Shown here piece after piece: positions 34,201 through 46,200 of a stretch of DNA of 64,000 nt. Origin of the DNA: Ixodes scapularis. Its lineage: Eukaryota; Arthropoda; Arachnida; Ixodida; Ixodidae. A model generated the notes under the pieces. That model was not told the DNA's origin, did not search any database, and was given only the letters and a program-made list of their open reading frames with translations. The stretch covers positions 23,439,838 to 23,503,837 of the forward strand of contig NW_024609835.1 in NCBI RefSeq assembly GCF_016920785.2. Reading direction: 5' to 3'. The position numbers and the translations under genes are program-made. How positions within the stretch are numbered: position 1 is the stretch's first letter; the number at the start of each line of letters is the position of its first letter.

Positions 34201-37200
34201 ACTTTCGGTTATCACACACATGCTTCCAGTGCGTGAGCAATCGAATGGATCAGTTACACACCCGTATTTAGCGTGCATGTGGTGCTCATAGTTTTTCTAC
34301 CAATTCACTATTTACCTTGTGACTCATTTTTGTGGGAAGTTTTTTTTTTTTTTCTATCTGCACGTGCTTTCTACGAGCGTGCATCGATGTCTGGTTGTAG
34401 TAAACCGTGTTTCCCTCTTCATGCTCTCGAATCACCGCTTTAAAAAGTTTTGCACTTCAATTGCAATTGAGCACCAGTTCGTGTAAGCTTGAGGTACCGG
34501 GTGCCCACCTAACTTTGCAGCAAGCCTGTGTTTCCTGTCCTCATCTATGGCACGAAACTCGCGTTTGCCTTTTCCGTTCTTTTTTTTTCTTTTATATTTT
34601 ATCTCGGTGCGTGTCGGCGCTGATGACTTATTAGAACCAGTGTAAACAAAAATAATGATTAAAAAAAAAAAATCTGATTTATGCGATTTATATTACATTT
34701 GTTATGATTTAAATTGCTAATAAGCTGCTCTAACATTTTCTGCTCCTACTCTGCTCCAAACTGTAGACTTTTGTGCTTCGAAGCTGCTCCATAATGCATA
34801 AACTGCTGCTCCAAAACAAGAATCTTGTGCTCCTAAGCTGCTCCAAAATCCAGATTTTTCTGCTCCAAATATTGCCCCAAACCTGTTTTACCTGTCTCAC
34901 CCCTGTCTATGCAAGCGGGCTTTTGGGGTTGGGGGTTGGACTTCCTACAAGTTCTTATATGCATAGTCGTGGATATACCTGAGCGTGCCCACCGGATACT
35001 AGCAATATATATCGCCTAAGAACGGTCCTGTTGCTTTTCCTTTGGCGAAAGGCACCCCAAAAGTGCCCTAAAAAGGTTTGCAGTTTATAATGCATGGTTA
35101 TTGTGGCACGCCTCGACCATCCGTGGGTGCGCCTCCATCATTGGAGACGTGCCACAGTACCTTGTCGTGTCATATTGGCACCTAATATGACATTTGCACG
35201 AAGTGTGTAAATGCAAAAATTTTACCCCGTGTACTGAATGCCCCCTCCCAAATAATTTTTAGGGACAAAAAGTGTGTCCATTATGCGAGTAAATATGGTA
35301 TGGACGTGCGGCCAGTCCGTGCCAGAGCACCAAAGGATTCGGTCACTCTTTTCTCCACAACAACAGTTGCATATTGACTAATGAGGGTTTTCCCAAACCC
35401 TGTCGTCTGCATTTGGAATAAAGTTTTTTTCAGCATGGGATGGGAAATATTTACATTAGAGGCGGTCTGCTTTATTAATGTTGCGCGATAAACTTTGTCA
35501 GCAAAGATTTGACTCACTCGGTTTACGGCGCCTAGTCCGAACCAGAAAAAGACCACGACCGTTGAAGAACAGTTGGATGATCTCGAAATGTTCTAGAAAT
35601 TTTTGCACTGCTACAAGATCAGTCATGCTCAGTCCACATGTTTACCATAGAGTACCGCACATCTGCCCATTCCGCATTAAGTGCCCATTACCAAATTTGT
35701 AAGATCTGAGTTTGCGATTATCTCCAAAGATTGAGTGGGTGCTTTCCTGCTATTTTACGGTATGTGCAGTGTGTTCTGCCCTCGCTGCAACTGTTGATGA
35801 ATCAGCACCGCACAGCCGACTCGTATGCACTGCTCTTCCACTTGTCACTTACCGCCATGTTTGTTTTCTTTTTCCGGCTTTGCCGAAAAGCAGAAAGCTT
35901 GTGCCGCCTCAGAGGTCAAATTTCACAGGGATGTCGAGCAGCCATTGGCAGCATCCACATTTCTCCTCCGGGTGACCTACTGGTCTCAGTGAAATTTCGA
36001 AAACGTTCAGATGGCGCATCTATTTCGCAAAAATTAGTTTGGTGGAACAGATGTGCCGTCAGAACTTTCTTTGAATGTGCCAAAAAGATGCAATGTGTGA
36101 ATTCACCTTTAGAGGGCATAATAAATGTTTATAACAAAAGTGACACATCACGGAAAGGCCAGGACACTTTTCAAAGCTGGTAATAAGAGTGTTATCTTCA
36201 GCTCCCTGGCAGGGTGTTAGCAAGTCAGCTGCTGCTGAGGCTACGTGGGGCAAGTCTAGTCACTTCTGTTCAGCTCATGCTTTTCTGCTGCTATCTGAGC
36301 TGACAAATGGGGCTGCTTCTGGATGTCTGTGCAAAAAGAAATCAATTGTCCGGGCTCGTGCGGCTCAAACTTCTTGTGACACTGAAGTGACGTTGCTTCC
36401 GTTGTCTTGGCTGATTACCAATGTTGTTGCTCTTGGGCCTGTAGTTTTGCCGTGAATATCTGAATTCAGAGTTGGAGACCAAATACCTCCTGAACTATAG
36501 AGGTGTTGACTGTGCCGTTTTTACGTTATCTAAAAAAAAAAACACCGCGAAGAGGTGCTGATGTCATCATGACCCGCAACTTAACATGATGCAGGGTTTA
36601 GCAGGACACAATTGAAAGCAAACGGACAATGTCGAACTGATTGAGTGAAGCACGACAGCTGCAGTAAGCCTAACCACTTGAGCAATCACTCACATTGAAT
36701 GCTTCAGTAACGATACTGAAGCTAAACATATAAAATAGCGCAAAAAAGACAAGAACAAGGAGTATACAGGACAAGCGCTATATAGTGCTTGTCCTGTGTT
36801 TTTTGCGCTATTTTATATGTTTAACTAAGATGAACCAACTAGCCCAACAACATACCCTACGATACTGAAGCTGGATTCTTATTTTGTTCCATAAGGGCTA
36901 CTTCGACGCTCGGGTAGGTAAAATATGTAAAAAGTAGAAAACTCGTTGTGAAAATCAGTTTTTGCAAACAATTGTGTGAAGCGCACACCGACACATTGAT
37001 AGAGAGGTTTGTTCTTAAAGTCTTCATGTTATGAAAACAAGTTGAAGTAATTGGCCGGTGGAGTGTTGTGTGAATCCCTTTGAAGTTCATGCGTCACTCA
37101 CTTCTTTGGCACTGTTGAAGCACAGAAATACCCGCACTGCACTGGCTTACGACTGTGCTTTGATGGTTTGTTTAGCCATTGGATGACACCACTGACTAAT

Positions 37201-40200
37201 TGCATGTGCTGTGGGCGGGTGGGGAGGGAAGCTTTGGGTGTATCCGGTCTCTGTTTCTTTGATGCTGGCCAGAGACAGTACATGTTCTGCAGGAGAACAA
37301 TCTGGAAGCTATGTTTGTGACCCTGTTCCACATCTGTTGCCCAGGAATGACCATCAGCTTCCACAAGAACAAGTGCAGGCCCGACATCCAGCATGACGAG
37401 CTGTTGCTCAGTTACATACAGTCCCAGTCGTCGGGCGGGGAGCTTGGTTTTAGGTATGTCCAAATTTAGACGTTGCCTTGCTTCGTATAGAATCCCACCG
37501 GGTTTCCTAACAAATGAGTGGATTACCCTGTTTATTAAAAATTAAGTTGACTTGTCTATGAACAAAACCATGCACTATACTTTCCCGTAGTGCTTACAAA
37601 CAGTCAATTGTTGGAATTTATGGAAGGGGCCCAGTGCACCAGTAACATTCGGGCTTAAAAATTGGATCTGCACTGATATTCTGAGCACACAAATTCATTG
37701 CACGTCGCATCCTTAAGTCAGTATGTTGCTTGCTGGGTTTTTTCTGTATGTCCCAATTGCCAACTTGCTTGACCCTGTAGAAAAGGTGAGGTAGAGGCTC
37801 TGTCCATAAAAGTGTCGATCATTTTTTGAGTAAATGCAATACAGGGGGCAGGGACCCATGTACTTTTCCTCAAGTGATCCTTGTGACTTCGAAGCCTTTT
37901 TTAATGCGAAAGCATTAACTGTCTCATGGAGCGAGCAGACGTCATCAGCTTTGGAACCATGCATAACGGCACCTTAATGAAACCACGCGCAAAGCTAGCC
38001 AACAGCACCTTTTACACTTCAGTCCCAATGGCTGGCGCGCGTCGGCGAGGCTCCCATTGGCCGCTGCGCGTCAGTTTGTGTGGTATCATTCTGACTGTGT
38101 TATCACACTGTGGTGTTATCGCTGATCACCGCATTCATTTGCCTCTTATCAGTTGTGCGGCGCGGGGCAATATATACGGCGCATGGAATAAACCAAGGGG
38201 TTCATTCTGCTGGGAACTACGTTGCTGTCTGTTCCTTCCTCGCGCCGCAAGGCACACGATAGTTTGAACAATCGCTCACCGGATGGCACTGCCTGTCTGC
38301 GAGACAGCAGCTCCACCGTTCCACGCCCAAGGTCAGTGCGTCGTACGCCGCAGATTAAAGAAGGGAGCGAAAAGCGGCGTCAGGGACGGCGCCAGGCTTT
38401 TCATAGTGAGGGGGCAGTGGGGAGGCGCACGGCATTTTTGGGGAGGCATGGGGCTTTCGATCCCACTAAAAGAACAAATATTCAGGGACGATGACTTGGC
38501 GCTTCGGGAGTTTTTAATAGAAATCAGCTCAGTTTATTTTATTATTTTACAACCTATCTACAACTCTGGTTAATGTAGCATTTCACGTGCAAAATATTCA
38601 GGCATGTTTACATTTCGCAATACTAAATAAGCACGCTCACGCTTGTCGTGACTCATCATCTGCTCTTTAGGCAATCCCCTGCACCGCGGAAAACCGGAGC
38701 ACGTCAGCGGTCATGTAGATGTAGTGACGATTCTCCCTTCTTTGCTGAATGCGCCTGGCCGAGGTACACGGCGACTGATTTAGCCGCGCCAATTTTCTTC
38801 ATCTGCTTGAAGGAAGCTAATGATGTTTGGGACATCTTGCGTGCGGCACTGTTGGAGTGGCGTCGTAGCTCGCCTTCCTTTTGAAGAGCTTTCTTCCAGT
38901 TTCGACAGCCCTCTGTCAAAATAAAAATACAGCACTTCCACTTTCTTACTCCCCCCCAAATACACAAACACTTTCAGCTTTCCTCCAGCCTCCTGGGATA
39001 GTCCTTCAAGGGACTCCATACCCCAGGTAACTAATGATAGGAGCATAACAGTTCTCGAACCGTCAGGCTCCGACCTGTACCCTTTTCCGAGCACACACAG
39101 TCGCCGTCACCAAAGTTGCTGCAAGGACCCCATAGAGACTTGAAATAAGCAGGATGACCTAGACACATCAAAGCCGCCCATTGGGAACTCGCCAGTAGGC
39201 CCGAGCGTCTCAAGACCTTGTGAGATTTCCTCGATCAGAACATGAACAGTGCCCTTGAGTTCCTTTGTCTGGCAGGTACGAAGCGACGGCGCAGAGGAGA
39301 TGGGATTCCAAGTCTCTCCGAATAACCACTTGGGTGAAGCTACTTTCAGGAAGTCTTTTATGGTTGGCGACAGAGGAATTGAGTGGTAGACGACGCTCCT
39401 TAGCTTCGGCAAGCCATACCAATATTCATGCATCGTTCTTCATGGGGTACGTAAAGAAAATAAAGCGGACGGCACGAAAAAGTTGAAAACGTCCGGTATG
39501 AGGCCTTTTTAGGCTGGCTATCCTTCAAGCCAATGCCTTTTCGATGGGACGAGAAAATTAGAAAAATGATGAGCCATGTAGCGTATGCGGGTCTGCGCGC
39601 GAAAATTAGGGTGAGAGGGGGGGGGTGTAAAGGCTGGCATATTTTTGGGGGGGCAGGACAAATTTTAGGGGAGGCGCCAGCCACCCCTCGCCTCCCTTTG
39701 GCGCCGTCCCTGAGCGGCGTGCGTGCTTTTGCATTCACAAGTCATAAGGAGTGCTTAGGTGTACTTCGAGCCTTTTCTGAACACACTAGCTACTAAATGG
39801 CTTTCAAACTCGGAAAGTTTGTTAACCAGGCTACAGACACTTAGTACAAGGATAGCATTGCTTGATTTTTATAAAAATGCATCTAGGTATGAGCCAGCTT
39901 TCCCTAAAAAATGGGCTCTCAAACTGGGCTCTTGGAAACCCTAGGTTTCCTCAGAATACCCTCATGGATTTCTGAGCTCCCAAAGCTAATCATCAGCCGT
40001 ATTGCCGCGATGTGGCGTCACCGTGGTATTGCGGTACGCGGTACAACCAATCAGCCGCAGCTCCACTGCGACGTGACGTCACAAGGGTACTGCGCCAATG
40101 TTCCTTGACTCAAAGCTATCCCGTTTGCCGCCCACTAAAGTGCAGCTGGTCGCAGCTTTAAAATTGGTTTTAGTGGAGTATGCGGCTTCACTTTGGTGTA

Positions 40201-43200
40201 ATATTTCGGCTGGGATCATATTTTGTGCCACTAAAGCAAGACCAGTCATTTATTTTGATTATAAAAAATGCTATATTCACATCCACCCACATCTAGAGAG
40301 TATTCCCATAAAGTTTAATTTGTTTACACTACATAGTTATTTTTTTATAAATTATTTTTGGTCCACCCATGCTAAAGATAAGATAGAGGTTTGGGCACTT
40401 TGAACGCATTTGTCTCTATTCCACATTTTGCCATAACTTTGACTTTAGGAAAACTACCCTTTGTTAATGGAACAAAAGAAAGGCTCACTCATTGTTTTTC
40501 CTAACTGATATTTTATGGGCATTGCAGCTTTGGAATTTTTGTTTTTTTTTACTTTGAGGATGTCTTTTATAAAATATGTTAAGACATTGTTACACCATAA
40601 AAGGCAAAAAAAAGTATTTGATTTTTCAGCATGATATTAGCATAAGACAAATTATTTTTCTGGAATTTTGTTTTCACAGTTGCACTCTCCATGCAAGGTG
40701 CTGCATATCTAGTGTAGAAAAATGTTGGGTATTACATTAGTTTTCTAACAATAGTTTTTTTAAACAATGTCAACATGTTCCTGATAAAATTGATTAATTT
40801 ATTTCTTAATTAATGTTCACAAATAAAACTTTATACTGTATTGTGCCTTGCAACTACCAGTATATACTGTAAATTTCATTCATATTAACACAAAGATTCA
40901 AAAGGGCAACTCCACTCAATTCCAAAAATTTTAGGCTTACGTGTGATTCCATTTCTCAAAGCACTTGTGCGAGATGATGAGTTCTCTGTGAGGCCTGATT
41001 TCGCTTGAAGGTGTAGAGAATTAGTGAGGGGTCGCACATTCATTGTGACCCCTCGCGGCACCTCCCGGGAAGCGGGTTCGACGCGTGCCTCGCAACAGTT
41101 ACGCAGCGCGGATGCTTGGTGTGGTTTGACTCTTGGGTTTTGGGCATACCCCTGCAAACCTCACTCATGAGGGCCCTCACTAGGGTGTCTAGCGACCAGG
41201 AAAACCGGGAATTGTCAGGGAAATTTTAATTACCGGGAAAAATCAGGGATATTGTCACAAAGCGATCCCAGTCAGGGAAAATGAGCCGGAAACGCCATCG
41301 AGTGCCCTGAGCAACAAGTTGGGGACTTGAGGGCAGAAGAATATGCAAGAAATTCCACTTTGAGCGGAGCGCGGGCTCTGCTCACCCAACGCAGAGTGTG
41401 CTTCCTGATGCAAAGGGAACAGCCGACAAATCCAGTCCGAGCCTTGGATTGGTTGAGGTCACGACACTAGACTAGATCCAGTTAGAGCTACTAGATTTAG
41501 TAACAAATGGGAAAGCCGCAGACCCCAATTCAAGCCTTAAGCCGAAAGTATCCGAAAGTGTGCATCTGGCGGCCATGCTGCTATTCGCTTATTGATGTAT
41601 GTGGTTGAGCGTCGTGTTTTCATTATGGGTGTCGCAAACGTTTGTAGAACCGGATTTTTAGGTTGAACGTTAGACTGAGTCGAAGCGGTTCGACGAACCT
41701 TCGAACTTTTAGCCAGATTCGCCCGGTTCAACTTTGTGGACAGTGTGGCCAGACCTTGATACAAGCATGTCTAGGTCTGAAGAATTTTTTTTTATGCAAG
41801 GGGTTATTTTAACTTTATGAACAGTTGCAATTAACAAACTAATTCTAATCACTGAAGAAGTTGATAGCTAAATTGTTTTGTACTGTATTTACTGAAATAA
41901 CCGATCAGTGCTGCCTTTAATTCATCCGTTAGCCATCACTGTTTAATCCGAAGCCAACTGGACAGCCTGTCGCGCTTGCGCATAGCAGTCGAATCTGAGT
42001 TGAACTTTTCACAAGAAGTTAGAAAAAGTCGAACCTGGTCGAACTCGAACCTTGACCGGTTCGCGACACCCCTAGTTTTCATGCTGTTTCCAGAAGTGGC
42101 CTCTTCACTAACCATGTCAGCGGCAAGAAGGTGCTCGTTTAATCCAGACTGGACGAACCGGTCGAATGTGCAAGTTGGAATAAACCCATGTAAAATGATC
42201 CTCACAGTGCTCAATGCTCAATGCCTTGTGTTGTAATGGTCTTATATATTTAACCGCCTCCACAGTGGTCAGGGAATTTCACCTGGAATTGTCAGGGAAA
42301 ACCTGGAAAAGTCAGGGATTTTCAAAATAATAATCTGCTAGACACCCTGCTCACTCACGCTCATCTTCACTGGTGAGGTGAGGTTCAGTGAGTTTCTGAA
42401 CCCCAAAAATTCATGAGTGTGAGGGTGAGTGGGGATTGCGAGGACTGTGAGTGCATGAGGGGTATGAGTACGCAAGGGCTGTGAGGTTCAAAGAGGGTGA
42501 GTGAAGGGCTGGAAGTGAGCGTGAGGTTGAGTGAGGGGCTGAGGGTTAGTGTAGCAGTGATGTGATAGCTATACCAATTGTGCCAAATTGTGCCAAGAGG
42601 CTAACCCTGCTACGTCCTGCTACATTTTGCAAAAATATGGGTAATCTGCACCAAGCCTGGGCCAAAAAAACAATTTCGCTCGCCTTTCAAAACCGATACT
42701 AAAGTGAGTATCGTAATTGAGCATGCATTTGTTATGTGGTGCAAGCGGCTGCCCGACTCAAGGTACCCTCCTTCAATTGTCCATCCGGTCTCGCATTGTT
42801 TTCCCGCCGTCTCTCGTTTCGCGCTCTCGTCGTCTCGTGCGTCTTGTCTTGCGTCTTTTTTTTAAATATTTTTATCGATAGACGCGGGTGTGTGCGGACG
42901 CTCTGGTGCTAGCGTGCCGGGTACCAGCCATGTTGTGAAACGAAACCATGTTTTTGTGCAGCGGAAGCTATTTTGTGAGCTGAAGTACTCGCTCTTGAAA
43001 GCAACAACCATGGGAAAACTACATTTTGTTCCTGCGTTCCAGTCACCGTGATCGCACGACGTTGGGTGTTGCCGTCCCCACGTCGCTGCAGATATGGCGC
43101 TTTCTAGAATTAAACTAAGTACCACCGCATGTTTATCAACATTCCTTTTCTTGTTTAAATCATATGTTACTATCAAAATCCCTATTTAACTTAAAGACTG

Positions 43201-46200
43201 CTGTGTCGAAGTGTTGATTACCTAAGTTTCTCTTGGTGGGCTTTCTTTCGAGAGGGACCCCGATACGTGAAACACCTGCCGCAAAAGAAAATTAGTGAAG
43301 AGAAGTGAGCTAAAGCAAAGAAGGCAATGTCTGCACGCTGAACCCACACAGCACGCTTGTTTGTCTCAAGTTCAGTCGTTGTACAAAGTGCTCCAAGAAT
43401 GTTTTGATCCTGGCTCGTGATGTCTTGCATAGATGCGCTCAGGTTCTTTTTTTCATGTTTGCCGGCCAGGCAAGCATGCGCCGCTGGACTGTTTTTTGTC
43501 GTATGCTCGACAGTTTCATTTTGCATACAATTTTGGGGATCAGTTGGTGACGGAGTGGAGTGGCATGGTTTACGTTTCGATCGAACAGCCATTGTCTCCA
43601 CTCGCGCGATGAAGCACGCGCAACTGCAAGCCCGCCAAAGCTGCCCTCACGTGCATGCGAACATTATTGCATGACAAAGACACTAGCCAAACGCTCGCAA
43701 TCGATTGTTTTACGTTTGCTTACTTTTTACGAAAATCTGGCACGTCTGGAATCAGTAAAACGGTGGAAAGCGGTCTTTTGGAATTGCTCGGCAATGCCTA
43801 CAGCACTGTACATTTGTGGGAGGTCTCAGCAGTACAAAAACAGGCCTCGAGTTCCGTCACAACACGTAACATCTAAACACAACACAACACAAAGTGCCCT
43901 CCGTTTGTGCAGCACTTAAAATAAATATTTTTATTTCTTTTTTCAAGTATCTCCTCCAAAAGCCACTTTTGCTACTCCGAAACACTGTTTGGCTGCTCCA
44001 AAAGCCACTTTTGCTGCTTCAAAACACTGTTTTGATTGCTCCAAATGTCACATTTGCTGCTCCAAAACACTATTTTGGCTGCTCTGAAAGGTGCTCTAAA
44101 ATGGCTTAGGCAATTGACATCACTGGTAATTGAATGCGAGTTACTCCATCGAGTTGAATTCCAATCACATGACAACACAGATAGTGCAGCAATCCTGGAC
44201 GTGGGTATGTTTAAGAATTTCAGAATGCAGCCGCGGTTATTTTGGTTGCACGGTGCGTATGTTAAAAGAACGGCAAGAAAAATGACACCAAAATGCCGGT
44301 TACGGTTGTCGTAGCAGAGCGATGCAGCCCTAAAGGATGTGTAAACATTGTCAATCATTGTTTGTATGGTCCATTGCGGCCCCAGAAAGCATTTGGACTA
44401 TCCCGATATCTAATATTAGTCTTAAAGGGGCCCTGCAACAACTTTTTGACTGGTTTTTTATTTGCACCGAACCTGAGCGCACTGAATGTAGTAACTTAAA
44501 GAAACATTTCTTTTCCCAAATTTCGCTTTATTTTAAAAATTATAGGCAAATTAGAATTACAAAAACAAGCAAAAAATAACCTCCTTCATGATGTCGTAGG
44601 TCCTGGCTTGAGTGGTCGTGAACTAGAGGAGGAGTAGTGAGCTCATCGAGCGGCCACGGCTGCCGCACTCCGTGTCAACGGCTCGAGAGGGCGCCACTAA
44701 AGCACGTGTTGGATAGGCTGTATGAAGCGGGCGGCCAGGGTGGCTCGCATTGCTTTTGCTGCGCGATTAAAGACTAATTCGGCATAACACTTCGTTGGCC
44801 ACAAACGACAGCAAACACGGGGTAAAGATCAGTTCAGAACGGGAGCCACTTCGCGCTGCCATACCATCAAATGGCCAAATCGCCAGCCAAGCCCGTGCCG
44901 AAAGCCTTCGGGCCGCTCGAAACCAGTCGGATCCTCGAGCCGGTATACGACCGCAGCGCCGCCGCGTACATCCGGGACCTTTCTACGCTTGCCGTTCGTT
45001 GGCGCCTCATCCTACTAACCCTTTCTAGTATGCACCGTTTTTTCCGCCGCTTGGTGGCGGGTTTGTCGACGGGTCTTTTCTTGTTTCCGTACTTTATAAA
45101 CTGTATTTGTTTCTTTTCTGATCTAAAATACTGAACAAAAACTACTTTCATACATAATTGAAACGGTTCGCAACACTTTTATTTTGTATCTCGACTAAAA
45201 AAGTTTCTAGCTGCTCTGACCAGTAGTAAGCCCAGGACCAAAGACGTCACATATTGCGCGCTTTCGGCAACGCGGGTCGCCCTCGTAGGTGGAGGAGGTT
45301 TCCGCGTCGCCCGGTTAAAATATGACGCACTGATATTTAGTTACTTTCTCCGTGCCCGCTGGCTTGCTCGAACCCCAAGAGACGTGGCAACCGCAATAAA
45401 GGTAGACACTTAAATATGATTGCAGGGCCCCTTTAAGGAACTTTGGCCAGGGATTTTTAAAAAAATGAACCGCCCCGAAATTGGATGAACCGTGATTGTA
45501 TCATAGACATTCTACTGTACACTTGTAAAGGCTGCAGGTTTTTTTCTAGCTATAGAGTGAAAACTAGGGAGGTAGCCATTGCATGAAAACTGTTAGCCTT
45601 TCCACTCTGGTGAAGAAGGAAGACCAGCAAAGCTGTACTATGGTGGGAATGAGGTATTTATAAATGTAAGGATTAAAGTGTGATTGGGTAATTGGTTATT
45701 TGAACGACTAAAGAATCAGACATATATATACTGATCTGGGGTTGTTATTTATTTTGTCACGTCAGTGACCATGGCCTTGTGATTGCTGTGGTACACCGCC
45801 ATACGGTGTGCGCTGACGGCAGGCACATTCTTCGTGAAGACGAGGTCTATACAGGTCCAATGCCTGGTCGTGGGCACCGTAGGTTTGTTTACACACGCAA
45901 GCTTGAAGCGCTCGAGCATAAACGATGTGAACCACTTTCCTTCCTGGCGTGCAATGTGAACATTAAAGTTACTCGTCACTACGGCAGAGGTGTCGTTGCC
46001 GAGCATGACCCATCCGAAGACGTCCATCATGAATGCTTCAATGTTTCTCTTGGGCGTCGCGGGGCGGATGTACACGACGGCGACCACCGGACCATCGTGC
46101 ACATTGATGCAAAGACTGGAAAGGTTGCCGCCATCTATGAGCGACGACGGCAACCAGATTCGTTGTCTGGTTGCCGCCATTGCTCATAGATGGCGGTAGC

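Larger units (their letters stand above)
32812..35298. mobile_element. Tc1/mariner-type element inside the gypsy 3' LTR
   Basis: TA duplicated at 32810-32811 and 35299-35300. TIRs CTGTATTTACTCGCATAAT (left) and CCATATTTACTCGCATAAT (complement of right). The LTR sequence GCGAAAACAGATA / ACGTGCGGCC is contiguous in the 5' LTR and split here. No transposase frame recognised in the 2.49 kb, which carries a long palindrome and a TGCTCC-rich array. Confidence 0.85.
28331..35359 (+). mobile_element. Degenerate Ty3/gypsy LTR retrotransposon with two nested insertions
   Basis: The 5-bp duplication ACAAC flanks it (28326-28330 and 35360-35364). The LTRs are about 131 bp, starting TGT and ending CTCCACA. 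The 5' LTR is at 28331-28461. The 3' LTR starts at 32718 and is split by a mariner-type element, resuming 35301-35359. Gag, protease, reverse transcriptase, RNase H and integrase remnants follow in the Ty3/gypsy order. A TAA-type MITE splits the protease. Without the inserts the element is about 4.2 kb, short because of internal deletions. It is in sense orientation in intron 4. Confidence 0.88.

Noticed and set aside
37098..37463. 121-codon minus-strand open frame
   Set aside because: No domain motif recognised and no flanking gene signals.
41070..41100. GGGTTCGACGCGTGCC-type tRNA B-box-like sequence
   Set aside because: No A box at the right spacing and no cloverleaf could be drawn; not called as a tRNA or SINE.
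43218..43601. 127-codon minus-strand open frame
   Set aside because: No recognised motif, no start context or splice evidence, and it lies inside the TMEM192-like intron 4; probably chance.
43945..44105. CRISPR-like alternation of repeats and spacers
   Set aside because: Units are short, degenerate and palindromic in eukaryotic intron DNA; it is a minisatellite-type array.
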